A DNA stretch of 64,000 bases from Pseudomonas sp. MF4836 (lineage in GTDB: Bacteria; Pseudomonadota; Gammaproteobacteria; Pseudomonadales; Pseudomonadaceae): the NCBI RefSeq assembly GCF_002018875.1, contig NZ_MVOL01000003.1, positions 372,001-436,000 of the forward strand, given 5' to 3'. Position 1 is the stretch's first letter; each line of letters opens with the position of its first letter. The translations under genes were made by a program, and so were the position numbers. Under the pieces are notes generated by a model. It was not told where the DNA came from, did no database searches, and saw only the letters and a program-made list of their open reading frames with translations. Shown here in pieces: positions 26,301 to 34,790 of this stretch.

Positions 26301-28641
26301 CGCCGCGCCACGCTACAAGGAAGGCTACGAAAAAGGCATCCACGATCACGACGCGGCGGCGATTCTGATCCAGCTACTGCCGCTGCGCGAAAGCGCCGGG
26401 CTGCTGCGCTACGGCCCGCTGCCACGGGCCTTCGCCAGTGTGTTCTGGAACCTGCAACGCAGCCTTGAAGCCCCGGCGCAGTGGCCGGAACGGGCGCGCA
26501 CCAGCCGGCATATCCAGCAACTGTTCGGGCGTCGCGAAGGGCTGTTGCAATTGCAGGCGGAAATCGCCATGGCGATGCAGCAGTTTTTGCTTGAACAACC
26601 TCTGGCGCTCAATGGCTCGCAGGTGGCCGAGGCCGCCGAGTACCTGGTCCAGGAACTGGCTGCCGAACGCATCGAATTCACCTTCAGCAAGTACGCCAAG
26701 CAACTGCAGGAAGCACTCAAGGTGCGCTTGCAGGGCGCGCGCATGTGGGACGACTACCAGCAGGCGCTGGCGCGGCTTGAGGATCGCCCAGCGGCGCAAT
26801 GGGCGCTGGCCGGCAACTGGCTCGATGGCTTGTGCTCGGAGGCCGAATTGGCCGCCTTGGCGGACTACGTGCCCGAGGCCGTGGCCCTGTCGCTGCTGCC
26901 CCAGGACTTCGCCAAGCGCATTACCGAAGTCGATCTGCGGTTCAGCGTCGACAACCTGATGGGTGAACACCCGCGGATCAAGGAGCGCAGCCTGACCCTG
27001 GCGGTGGACGAGTTCTTCGCCCGCCTGCGCAGCCATCGCGAGCACTTCCTGCCGGGCCTGCAGCGCTACCAGGCATTGCGCCAGGGCATCATCGGCCGCG
27101 AGCGCGAGGCTTTGCGCCTGAGCGAATTCAAGCCGCGTCCGTTGAGTTCCTTCGTGCGCAACAAGCTGATCAACGATGTGTACCTGGGGGTGATCGGCGA
27201 CAACCTGGCCAAGCAGATGGGCACGGTCGGCGAGAACAAGCGCACCGACCTCATGGGCCTGTTGATGCTGATTTCGCCACCGGGCTACGGCAAGACCACC
27301 CTGATGGAATACGTCGCCCATCGCCTGGGCCTGATCTTCATGAAGATCAACGGTCCGGCCCTGGGGCACGACGTGCGCTCCCTGGACCCGGCCCAGGCCC
27401 CGGACGCCACCTCGCGCCAGGAACTGGAGAAACTCAACCTGGCCCTGGAGATGGGCAACAACGTGATGCTGTATGTCGACGACATCCAGCACACCCATCC
27501 CGAGTTCCTGCAGAAATTCATCTCGCTGTGCGACGGCACCCGGCGCATCGAAGGCGTATGGAAGGAACGGACCAAGACCTACGACATGCGCGGCAAGAAG
27601 TTCTGCGTAGTGATGTCGGGCAACCCGTACACCGAGTCCGGCGATGTGTTCAAGATCCCCGACATGCTCGCCAACCGGGCCGATATCTATAACCTGGGCG
27701 ACACCCTGGGCGGCATGCAGGAATCCTTCGCCCTGAGCTACATCGAAAACGGCCTGACCTCCAACCCGGTGCTGGCGCCGCTGGCCACCCGCGACATGGC
27801 CGACGTCTATCGCTTCGTGGCCAAGGCCGAGGGCAAGCCGTTCTCCAGCAACGAGTTGAGCCACAGCTACAGCGGTGCCGAGATCAACGAAATCACCACC
27901 ACCTTGCAGCGCCTGATGCAAGTGCGCGACGTGGTGCTCAAGGTCAACCAGCAGTACATCGCCAGTGCGGCCCAGGCCGACCAGTACCGCACCGAACCGC
28001 CGTTCAAGTTGCAGGGCAGCTACCGCAACATGAACAAAATGGCGGAGAAGATTTCCGCGGTGATGAACGACGCCGAGCTTTTGCAATTGCTCGCCGACCA
28101 CTACCAGGGCGAGTCCCAGCTGCTGACCACCGGTGCCGAGGAAAACCTGCTCAAGCTCGCCGAGCTGCGCGGTAACCAGACACCGGAGCAGGTGCAACGC
28201 TGGACGCAGATCAAGCGCGACTTCCAGCGCAACCGCTCCATGGGCGGCAGCGACAGCGACGTTGGCAGCCGCGTGGTGGCCCAGCTCAACGACCTGGTGG
28301 AAGGTGTGCGTGGCCTGGCGCGCCAGCCTGCGGCTGAAAATGCCGAAGGCGGCTTGCCATGGCGCGAGCTGCTGGCCGGGCTGGAGCAGTTGGGGCGGCA
28401 GCCGACCAACATCGAGGTCGAAGTGCTGGCGCCGGAGCAAAAGGGCCTGCGCGAGGTCTTGGAAAGCCTGGCGGTGAACCTGGAGAGCAGTTTCTTGCCG
28501 CTGATCAAGGTCATGCACAAGAAGATCGACGTCGACCTCTACACCCACCACCGCATCACTGACATCTCCAACCGTCTCAATGAGCTGGGGCAGATGCTTG
28601 GCAACGGCCAGGTGCCGACCCTGGACGACAAGCAGCCTTGA
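23389..28641 (+). CDS. Giant AAA ATPase annotated in related genomes as 'DNA repair ATPase'
   Basis: The 1750-residue soluble protein begins at ATG 23389 after AGGAAGGCC. Residues 1-430 form a beta-rich N-terminal region (GRVRIRTENNCIARDIVQVGDCLLFGYN). Residues ~500-900 are long helical coiled coils rich in Ala, Gln and Glu. A middle helical region follows. The AAA domain lies near 1285-1500, with Walker A SPPGYGKTT at 1296-1304 (the usual first Gly is Ser1296), Walker B VMLYVDD at 1359-1365 and the sensor-1 Asn1412 in VMSGNPYTE. The C-terminal ~250 residues are helical. No membrane segment or signal is visible. The family's name comes from automatic annotation; its substrate is unknown. Position behind PspA and flotillin suggests a remodelling motor for that membrane complex. 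Confidence 0.82.
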   Translation: MSDAQAATPAQDVLDKAVAEGGAYEVLQKRLLDQGQRLRQTAEGLNQRRLEEFGNSRMEVVGRVRIRTENNCIARDIVQVGDCLLFGYNVFIGLKKETSVADVFSLYRLVEEGEGYEAEPVPLEGTFLAAQGFLNDFNELYTYYKNTRLLQLAIRDGKLLASFQIGERITDVRVFRWSISLDGRDVRYIDNRGERDIALPAPFDFEWRKATREMAVEGRFPHMNILDTVFVETMGGDLTVKVENNTEDGLGIYREEVLDKTQSLDDGQIEFARLGSLILLKILPYREEQWRYLVFNSLTRQVERIDAIGLACVQLPEDHGIIFPGGYYLQSGEYKTFEQSMEGMRFKRSVRSPNGEDVQYIFYHPEQGRSVLLTYNMINRQLQNPLFGHGYARLEDGRMVIFAAEGDEPTRIHPMQVWQTPFFTEEYAARQPARSGFLGRIGNAELVRSVSDLYDLCREIGTPAVSVQRYSLLCQNTRRLFDVYHWLGSEEVGGLAPLLREVAATSELVLDEYEKVEGIRRQSDQAMLSAEDKQKALLAGLLVDSWDQVQNFVDALNAITAQRGLLLTIREYRYIDVARIDAMEAELLQAQERTAAGTATFLASEQALQPFVTRLEALDGEAQKAQTVAQLAEPLKALQAMAADLDMLSGLMASLQIDDATQRTRIIESISEIYARLNQAKARAEQRRKALGSTETVAQFGAQFKLFSQGITNALAQAQDPERCDEQLSRLLVQLEELESRFGDHEQFMGDILTKREELLETFEAHKQSLLDERQRKAQGLLDAARRILDSLTRRTAKFTQAEELNAFFAADPLILKLRELAERLRQLKDSVKADDVEARLKGARDQAVRALRDKTELFEEGGNVIKLGPRHRFSVNTQELDLTLMPRGDELHLHLTGTDFLEPLHDAELEALRDFWQVALESESAQLYRAEYLAGQVLDAADAGQEGLSLELLKPLLAQPEELARVIRDFAAPRYKEGYEKGIHDHDAAAILIQLLPLRESAGLLRYGPLPRAFASVFWNLQRSLEAPAQWPERARTSRHIQQLFGRREGLLQLQAEIAMAMQQFLLEQPLALNGSQVAEAAEYLVQELAAERIEFTFSKYAKQLQEALKVRLQGARMWDDYQQALARLEDRPAAQWALAGNWLDGLCSEAELAALADYVPEAVALSLLPQDFAKRITEVDLRFSVDNLMGEHPRIKERSLTLAVDEFFARLRSHREHFLPGLQRYQALRQGIIGREREALRLSEFKPRPLSSFVRNKLINDVYLGVIGDNLAKQMGTVGENKRTDLMGLLMLISPPGYGKTTLMEYVAHRLGLIFMKINGPALGHDVRSLDPAQAPDATSRQELEKLNLALEMGNNVMLYVDDIQHTHPEFLQKFISLCDGTRRIEGVWKERTKTYDMRGKKFCVVMSGNPYTESGDVFKIPDMLANRADIYNLGDTLGGMQESFALSYIENGLTSNPVLAPLATRDMADVYRFVAKAEGKPFSSNELSHSYSGAEINEITTTLQRLMQVRDVVLKVNQQYIASAAQADQYRTEPPFKLQGSYRNMNKMAEKISAVMNDAELLQLLADHYQGESQLLTTGAEENLLKLAELRGNQTPEQVQRWTQIKRDFQRNRSMGGSDSDVGSRVVAQLNDLVEGVRGLARQPAAENAEGGLPWRELLAGLEQLGRQPTNIEVEVLAPEQKGLREVLESLAVNLESSFLPLIKVMHKKIDVDLYTHHRITDISNRLNELGQMLGNGQVPTLDDKQP

Positions 28642-28705
28642 ACCGGGGCGCCCGGGTCAAGGCTGCGGGCGCCACTTGCGTGGATCTGAACAACAGGGAG
28701 TTTGC

Positions 28706-29395
28706 ATGGACTTTGAAGGGCTGGACCGTCAACTGCGCGACAGCGTGCTGGACCTGCGGCTGAGCAACGAAGAGCGCGACGAACTGCGCCAGCTGGGCAG
28801 TGAACTGGGTCAGGACCAGGTGCGCTACATGCGTAACCGTGCCTTTGACCTGGTGCGCGAGCTGGCCCTGGCCGACAGCGCCAATGTGCTGCCGGCATTG
28901 AAATGGCTGGAGCAGGTGATCAAGACCCTGGACGCCAACAACGCCCCGGTGCGGGACATGGCGAGCGCCCACTTCAGCCCTGGCGAAGACTGCCGGCGCA
29001 AGATCCGCGATCTGTGTCGCCAGGCTCGAATCTCGGTGGATATCTGCGTGTTCACCATTTCCGACGATCAATTGAGCGACGAAATCCGCGCCTGCCACCA
29101 GCGCGGCGTGGCCGTGCGGGTGATCAGCGACAGTGAAAAGCAGTTCGATGTCGGCAGCGATATCGCCGCGTTGCGCGAGGCCGGCGTGCCGGTGCGGATC
29201 GACGACACACCGTTCCACATGCACCACAAGTTCGCCGTGTTCGATGGCCGAACCTTGATCAATGGCAGCTTCAACTGGACCCGCAGCGCCACCACCGGCA
29301 ACGAGGAAAACCTGCTGGTGATCGACCATCCGCAACTGGTGGCCAGTTATCTCAAGGAGTTCAACGAGCTCTGGAGCCGCTACGCACCGCGTTAA
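28706..29395 (+). CDS. Phospholipase D-like protein with a single HKD motif
   Basis: The 229-residue cytosolic protein has an N-terminal helical part (~1-85) and a PLD domain (~90-229). The complete catalytic signature is H173-x-K175-xxxx-D180-x6-G187-S188-x-N190 (HHKFAVFDG then NGSFNW). One HKD per chain implies a dimer, as in the Nuc endonuclease and PLD6/Zucchini group. Substrates of that group are nucleic acids or phospholipids. The domain opening HFSPGEDCRRKIRDLC-RQARISVDI fits that group. It is the last gene of the operon, 64 bases after the ATPase, and converges with the helical-repeat genes. Confidence 0.85.
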   Translation: MDFEGLDRQLRDSVLDLRLSNEERDELRQLGSELGQDQVRYMRNRAFDLVRELALADSANVLPALKWLEQVIKTLDANNAPVRDMASAHFSPGEDCRRKIRDLCRQARISVDICVFTISDDQLSDEIRACHQRGVAVRVISDSEKQFDVGSDIAALREAGVPVRIDDTPFHMHHKFAVFDGRTLINGSFNWTRSATTGNEENLLVIDHPQLVASYLKEFNELWSRYAPR

Positions 29396-29424
29396 GGCGT
29401 GCAGCGGCTGGCGCCCACAAGGCC

Positions 29425-31149
29425 TCAGGCGGCGTTCGGGTAACCCCAGGCGCTCTCGGCGGCCAGGCTGTTGATCAGCTTCTGGCGCAGCCCGTGGGCT
29501 TTTTCCGGAGCGCTGTGGCTCAGGGTTTCCAGGGCCTGGTGCAACTGCTGCACCGGGTTTTCGTCGATAAACAGATTGCGCAGCTCCAGGCCGGCAATCG
29601 CCTCCTCGAAGCGTTGCTGGCGGATATGGTTCAGCACCATGGCCTGGCTCAACTGGTGGGTGAAGGCCGCCTGTTGTTCCAGGCGAGTCTGCAACGCGAC
29701 GGCCTTTGCCTGGTCGTCGATGTAAACGTAGCTCAGCGCCAGCTGTTCCAGATACAGGTTTTTTTCCCCAGGTTCCAGCGTCCCATTCTGACGGTCGTCG
29801 TCGAGGGCTTGCACGGCCTGGTCCAGCAGTTCGCCGGCTTGCCGGGTCTGCTCCAGGTCGTGCAGCAGCTTGGCCTGCAAGGCCTGTTTCATCGGGCGGT
29901 CGGCGTATTCGAGCTGGGCGTTGAGGCGGGCCATCTCTTCCAGGTTGTTGCGGATCAGCCAGCTGTCGCGGCGCAGGCGCGGCAGCTCGGCCTGGACCCG
30001 CAGTTGGGTTTCCAGGATCAGCAGGCGCAACCACGGCCATTGCTCATCGCCACGCAAGGTCTCCAGTGCCGCCAAGGCTTGCTCCAGCAGGCGGGCGCAC
30101 CATTGCGCGTGTTCCTCGACGTAGGTGCCCCACAGGCAGATCAGGCACCAGATGCGCTGCCCGGTCGAAACGGCACAGGCCTGCAAGGCCGCCTCGGCCT
30201 CGGCCATCTCATTGCGCGCGACATGCCAGTTCAACAGGCTCAACAGCAGCTCGCTGGCGTAGGTTTCCGGCACCTGGGCGATCAGCTGTCGCGCCAGTTC
30301 GGGGCGGTTGGCGTCCAGGGTCAGCTTGAGCAGCGGCGGGTAGCGCAAGTAATCGTCGGGCTCGGGATTCAGCGCCAGCACCTCGAACGCGGCGTCGAAC
30401 TCCCCGGACTGCATCAGCAGGACCACGACGATGATCTGCACTGCCTCGGGCAGCTGCGCGGCCATGGCCGGGAACTGCGCATCCTGCCCCTGGGCACGGT
30501 ACTCGAGCAGGGTCTCTTCCACTTCATAGGCGTCCAGTTCGTCGGCCGGCTGTTTCAGCAGCAGTTGCCAGGCCAGGCCGATGCTGATGGCGGCTTTATC
30601 CGCCAGGCCCAGGCTGCGTTGCAGGGCAGCCAACTGCCGGTGCTCGCTGGGGGAGTCCGGGCTCAACTGCTCGACGCCGAAGGTCACCAGCAGCGCGCGG
30701 GCCTGCTCGTGTTCACCCATGGCCACCAGCAGCGGGATGCGCAGCAGGGGCGCTGACGGCAGGGGTTGCTGCAGGCGCTCCAGCAGGCTCAGCACCGCCT
30801 GGGGGCCCTCCTTGTCGAGCAGGGTTTCGAGCAGTTGGTTCAGCGCCATGGGCTGGTAGGTTTCATCGAGTTCGGCCAGTACTTCCAGGGCCTGTTCCTG
30901 ATTTCCCTGCTTGTACAGCGCGCTGGGTATCTGGAACAGCCCCAACTGCCGGGCTTTGCCCGTCAGGCGTTGGGCCAGTTGCAAGGCCACCTGGGGTTCG
31001 ACGGTGCTGAGGTGGGCGGCGCGATTGATCTGCGCCGCCTCGCCCTCGGTGATGCCCAGGCCCAGGCTGGTGCTGCTGCTTTTGTGGGCATACACCACCA
31101 GCAGCGAGATCACGCCGGTGATGAGCAGCAGGATGATAAACACTTCCAT
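29425..31149 (-). CDS. Membrane-anchored helical-repeat (TPR-like) protein, paralogue A
   Basis: I do not recognise a named family. The 574-residue protein begins with one membrane segment (MEVFIILLLITGVISLLVVYA) followed by HK residues, so the body is predicted cytosolic. The remainder is helical, made of TPR-like hairpins with A/L/E/Q periodicity. It shares with its two neighbours the early motif INRA...ALQLAQRLTGKARQL, a LAELDE...LLETLLDKEG block and the C-terminal QLHQALETL...LRQKLINSL block. It is the last gene of a three-gene minus-strand cluster and stops 29 bases from the end of the convergent PLD gene, suggesting a functional link with that operon. Confidence 0.7.
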   Translation of the reverse strand: MEVFIILLLITGVISLLVVYAHKSSSTSLGLGITEGEAAQINRAAHLSTVEPQVALQLAQRLTGKARQLGLFQIPSALYKQGNQEQALEVLAELDETYQPMALNQLLETLLDKEGPQAVLSLLERLQQPLPSAPLLRIPLLVAMGEHEQARALLVTFGVEQLSPDSPSEHRQLAALQRSLGLADKAAISIGLAWQLLLKQPADELDAYEVEETLLEYRAQGQDAQFPAMAAQLPEAVQIIVVVLLMQSGEFDAAFEVLALNPEPDDYLRYPPLLKLTLDANRPELARQLIAQVPETYASELLLSLLNWHVARNEMAEAEAALQACAVSTGQRIWCLICLWGTYVEEHAQWCARLLEQALAALETLRGDEQWPWLRLLILETQLRVQAELPRLRRDSWLIRNNLEEMARLNAQLEYADRPMKQALQAKLLHDLEQTRQAGELLDQAVQALDDDRQNGTLEPGEKNLYLEQLALSYVYIDDQAKAVALQTRLEQQAAFTHQLSQAMVLNHIRQQRFEEAIAGLELRNLFIDENPVQQLHQALETLSHSAPEKAHGLRQKLINSLAAESAWGYPNAA

Positions 31150-31214
31150 GATTCGATTTTCCTCTGGTACGGGTCAGGGCCGGCGTGGACCACCGGGCTG
31201 CGGCTAGGCGGGTA

Positions 31215-32939
31215 TCAGTCCGGGGTGCCTGTGGTCAGCGAGCTATTGATCAGGGTGTCGAGCAGTTGCTGGTGCAAGACGTGGGCCTGCTCCGGTTGCT
31301 GCAACTGCAAGTGCTGCAAGGCCTGGTACAAGGCCGTCAGCACGCGGTTTGGGTCGATCAGGATGCTGAAATCGATGGCGGCGATGGCCTCGGCAAAGCG
31401 CTGGTGCTGGACGTGGTTGAGCACGATGCCCTGGATCAGTTCGTGACGGTAGAGCGCCTCAAGTGTGCGCAAATCCTCGTGCAGCGCGATGGCCGGCTCG
31501 ACCTGGTCGATGCTCAGATAGACCCGCGCCACTCGCTCCAGATCGAACAACTGCTCGATGTCATCCGCCTCCTGATTGCCGCGAAGTTGCTGCACCAGGT
31601 GATCGAGGAGCTGGACGGCGTATCCGGTCTGGCCAAACAGGTGCAGGAGTGGGGCCTGGGCGCAGTAGCGATCGAGCTTTTCCTCCAGGTTCAGGTCCGG
31701 GTTGAGTACCTGCAGTTGCGCCAGATTGTGGCTGATCAGGTTTTGGTCGCGACGAGCCTCGAGCAGGCGGGCCTGGGCCTGCAACTGGCCTTCCAGGATC
31801 AGCAGGCGATGCCAGTTGTCGGCTTCCCCGTGCTGGGTCACTGGCAGAAACTCCGAGGCCCGATCCAGGAGTGCGGCACTCCATTGCGGTTGGCTGGCAT
31901 GGCTCATGTTCACCAGCCTGAGCAGCACCTCCAGGCGGTGTTCGGGAGGGTGGATGCGGGTTTCCAGCAGTTCCTCGGCGAGGGCGGTGGCGCCGCGTTT
32001 CGCGTGCCAGTTCATCAGTCCCAACAGCAATTCATGATGTTCGTAGGCCGGGGCGAGTTCGATCAAGCGCTCGGCCTTGTCCAGCTCGTCGGCGGCCAGG
32101 GCCTGGCGCTGCAACTGCTCGTAGGCGTCGTGAGGCAGGTGTTTGCCGGCTTCGCCCAGCAGGGTCATGGCGGGTTCCAGATCACCGAATTCGAACAGCA
32201 CGCTGGCGGCGATGGCTTTCTCGCTTGCGTGCAGTTGCTGGGCCAGCTCAATCACCCGCGTAGCGCCGTCCTGCAGGTAGAACTCATGCAAGAGGGCACG
32301 CAGCTTTTTCGGCGCCAGGCTGCCGTCTGCCTCGCGTGCATTGATCCAGGCCCAGGCGATGCTCATGGCGGCGCACTCGGCCTGCCCGAACTGGCGTTGC
32401 AGCGGGGCGATACGCAGGCTGTCGTGGGCCGAGACCAAGTCCGCGCCTGACTGGGTCTGGACACTGCCGATCATCTTGAGTATTTGCAGGGCGCCGTCTT
32501 TGTCGCCTTTGGCGAACCGCAGTTTCATTAGCGCGATATGCCCGTCGACTGGCATCAATACCCCGGTCTGATCCAGCAGGGCCTGTGCGGCCAGGTGATC
32601 ACCCTGGTCCAGCAGCAGCTCGACCACTTCCTTGAGGGGCTGTGGCAGGTTGTTTTTTTCCAGCTCGCCCAAGGCCTGCAGGCCTTCCTGGCGGTAGCCG
32701 GCACCGACCAGCAGCGGGGCCAGGCCTTGCAGGGCGATTTGCCGGGCATGGCCATCCAGCTGCCGGGCTATCTCAAGGCCCACCAGGGGGTTGCTGCGCG
32801 CCAGGAGCAGGGCGCGATTGATCACCGCCCACTGCGACGCCGTCACGCGCAGGGTCAGGGCGTTGCGGTAGCGGTAAAAGCTATAGGCCGCGACGCCGGC
32901 AATGGCCACGGCCAATCCGGTTGCTGTGAGTGTATCCAT
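31215..32939 (-). CDS. Membrane-anchored helical-repeat (TPR-like) protein, paralogue B
   Basis: No named family is recognised. The 574-residue product has an N-terminal membrane segment (TATGLAVAIAGVAAYSFYRY) followed by Arg residues, and a long cytosolic helical-repeat body. It aligns with its neighbours from end to end: INRALLL...GLEIARQLDGHARQIAL, ALGELEKN...VELLLDQGD, and the C-terminal ALYQALQHL...LLDTLINSSL. The shared order of conserved blocks shows tandem duplication. It lies 65 bases upstream of paralogue A and 72 bases downstream of paralogue C, so all three are probably one transcript. Confidence 0.7.
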   Translation of the reverse strand: MDTLTATGLAVAIAGVAAYSFYRYRNALTLRVTASQWAVINRALLLARSNPLVGLEIARQLDGHARQIALQGLAPLLVGAGYRQEGLQALGELEKNNLPQPLKEVVELLLDQGDHLAAQALLDQTGVLMPVDGHIALMKLRFAKGDKDGALQILKMIGSVQTQSGADLVSAHDSLRIAPLQRQFGQAECAAMSIAWAWINAREADGSLAPKKLRALLHEFYLQDGATRVIELAQQLHASEKAIAASVLFEFGDLEPAMTLLGEAGKHLPHDAYEQLQRQALAADELDKAERLIELAPAYEHHELLLGLMNWHAKRGATALAEELLETRIHPPEHRLEVLLRLVNMSHASQPQWSAALLDRASEFLPVTQHGEADNWHRLLILEGQLQAQARLLEARRDQNLISHNLAQLQVLNPDLNLEEKLDRYCAQAPLLHLFGQTGYAVQLLDHLVQQLRGNQEADDIEQLFDLERVARVYLSIDQVEPAIALHEDLRTLEALYRHELIQGIVLNHVQHQRFAEAIAAIDFSILIDPNRVLTALYQALQHLQLQQPEQAHVLHQQLLDTLINSSLTTGTPD

Positions 32940-33011
32940 GAGCTTTCCTGTGCATGGCGGGTGGTGCCCGCGTCCGTCAGCGGCGCGCGGGCACCTGGGT
33001 CATGGCGCTGG

Positions 33012-34742
33012 CTAGAGGTCGCCGTTGATCAAGGTGTCGAGGAGCTTTTCCCGCAACTCGCGATAGCGGGTCGGGGCTTGTGCCTGCAACTGTTCAATGG
33101 CCTGGTGCAGCTGCGCCAGCAGGTTTTCACCGCCTGTCAGGGTGCTCACATCGATCGCTTCGATGGCTTGCGTCAGGCGCTGGTGGCGGATGTGATTGAG
33201 CGCGATCTGCAGCGACACGTCACGGCACGGATAGTCGTGACGTTCGAGTTCATCGCGCAGGGCAATGGCGGGCAGCGGCTGGTCGATCCGCAGATAGGCC
33301 TCGGCCACGCACTCCAGGTCCAGTTTCTGGCTGAAGCCATAGCTGCCCGGGCCTTCGTCCTCCTCCTCGTCATCTTCATCCGGATGGTCCTTGATGTACT
33401 GCGCCAGCGCCTGCAGCCGCTGGCCGGCAGCATCGTCCTGGCCCAGGGCATGCAGGAGCACGGCTTGTGCTTCATAACGCTCCTGGATGGCCGGCATTTC
33501 CAGCGCGGTGTTGAGCTCGGCGATCTGTTGCTGAAGGTTGCCTATCAGCGCCTGATCGCGGCGTGCTTCGGGCAGGTGAGCCTGGGCCTGCAACCGGCCT
33601 TCCAGCACCAGTAACTGATACCACGTCTCGTTTTCCGCGCCCTGCATATGCTCCAGCTGTTGCTCGGTGCGCTGGCGCAAGGCAAGGCTCCATTGCGGCT
33701 GGTAGGCGTGGCTGAACGTCGCCAGCTCCAGACCCAGCGTCAGGTACTGCTCGGGTGTTTTCAGGCGGGCCTGGATCAGGGCGTCGGCGGCTGCGGTTTC
33801 ACCGCGCTGCACATGCCATTGCAGCAGTGTGAGCAGCAGATCGTCGGTGTTGTACTCAGGATCCGCGTCAATCAGGCGCAGGGCGTCATCCAGGCGCTCG
33901 GCAGCGAGGGCCAGCGCCAGCAGTTGCGGGTAAGTTTCATAGGGCAGCTCCGCGCCGGCCTCGCCCAGCAGGATAAAGGCCGGTTCCAGTGCGCCACCTT
34001 CAAACAGCACGCTGGCGGCGCAATCCTTGTAGGCCTCGGGCAGTTGCTCGGCGAGTTCGATGACCCGCGCGGCGCCGTCCTGGGCAAAAAACTCCTGGAG
34101 CATGGCGCGCAGTTCCTGGCGGTCCAGGGTGCCATCGGCGCCCAGGGTCGACCAGGCCCAGGCGATGCTCACAGAAGCGGCTTGCTTCATATGCATGGCG
34201 CGCTGGCGGGCCGCCATTTTCAGGCTGTCGGCGCGCGACAGGACAAAGGCCCCGGCGACTTCCTGGAGTTCAGTGATGGCTTTGAGTTGTTGCACCGCCG
34301 AGGCCTTGTTGCCGGTGGCCAGGGCCAGGTCGATGCCGACGATATGCCCGTCGATCGGCAGTTGCGAGCCCTTGATATCCAGCAGCTCCCGGGCGGCTTT
34401 GGGATCGCCTTGTTCGAGAAGGATCTCGAGGATGGTTTTCAGCGGGTCGGCGTGGTTGGGCTTGACCAGTTCGGCCAGGGCCTGGAAGCCGGCGGCGCGG
34501 TGCCCGTTCCTGACCAACTGCGGGGCCACATATTGCAACGCCAGCTGCCGCGCATACCCTTCCAGGCGTTGGGCGATTTCCAGCGCCAGCAGCGGTTCGC
34601 TCCTGAGCACCAGATTGACCCGATTGATCTGGGCGACGTCGTGGGGGCTAAGGCGCAGGGCCTTGGCTTTCTTGTGCCGGTAAAACCAATAGCCTGCCGC
34701 GACCACGGCAACCACGGCACCGATTCCTACAAACACTTCCAT
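33012..34742 (-). CDS. Membrane-anchored helical-repeat (TPR-like) protein, paralogue C
   Basis: No named family is recognised. The 576-residue protein starts MEVFVGIGAVVAVVAAGYWF then RHKKAK, a single membrane anchor with a positive cytosolic flank. The body repeats the cluster blocks INRVNLV...ALEIAQRLEGYARQLAL, ALAELVKPN...LEILLEQGD and, at the C-terminus, QLHQAIEQL...LREKLLDTLI. An acidic insert (DEDDEEEDEGP, near residues 455-465) is specific to this copy. It is the promoter-proximal gene of the cluster; a candidate promoter lies at 34804-34832. The tandem triplication implies three non-identical subunits of one complex, which is inference. Confidence 0.72.
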   Translation of the reverse strand: MEVFVGIGAVVAVVAAGYWFYRHKKAKALRLSPHDVAQINRVNLVLRSEPLLALEIAQRLEGYARQLALQYVAPQLVRNGHRAAGFQALAELVKPNHADPLKTILEILLEQGDPKAARELLDIKGSQLPIDGHIVGIDLALATGNKASAVQQLKAITELQEVAGAFVLSRADSLKMAARQRAMHMKQAASVSIAWAWSTLGADGTLDRQELRAMLQEFFAQDGAARVIELAEQLPEAYKDCAASVLFEGGALEPAFILLGEAGAELPYETYPQLLALALAAERLDDALRLIDADPEYNTDDLLLTLLQWHVQRGETAAADALIQARLKTPEQYLTLGLELATFSHAYQPQWSLALRQRTEQQLEHMQGAENETWYQLLVLEGRLQAQAHLPEARRDQALIGNLQQQIAELNTALEMPAIQERYEAQAVLLHALGQDDAAGQRLQALAQYIKDHPDEDDEEEDEGPGSYGFSQKLDLECVAEAYLRIDQPLPAIALRDELERHDYPCRDVSLQIALNHIRHQRLTQAIEAIDVSTLTGGENLLAQLHQAIEQLQAQAPTRYRELREKLLDTLINGDL

Positions 34743-34790
34743 GAGCTTCCTTTTCCGTTGATAGCTTCAGGTCGGCACAACGCACATCCT

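Noticed and set aside
23344..26349. A 1001-codon open frame on the minus strand opposite the giant ATPase gene
   Set aside because: It is the antisense shadow of a high-GC coding strand. Its translation is dominated by H, Q, G, L and A without any domain, and the plus-strand gene has a clear AAA domain and ribosome binding site.
26374..28551. A 725-codon minus-strand open frame over the AAA domain of the same gene
   Set aside because: Same antisense artefact; no start signal, no recognisable fold, and it lies wholly inside the plus-strand gene.
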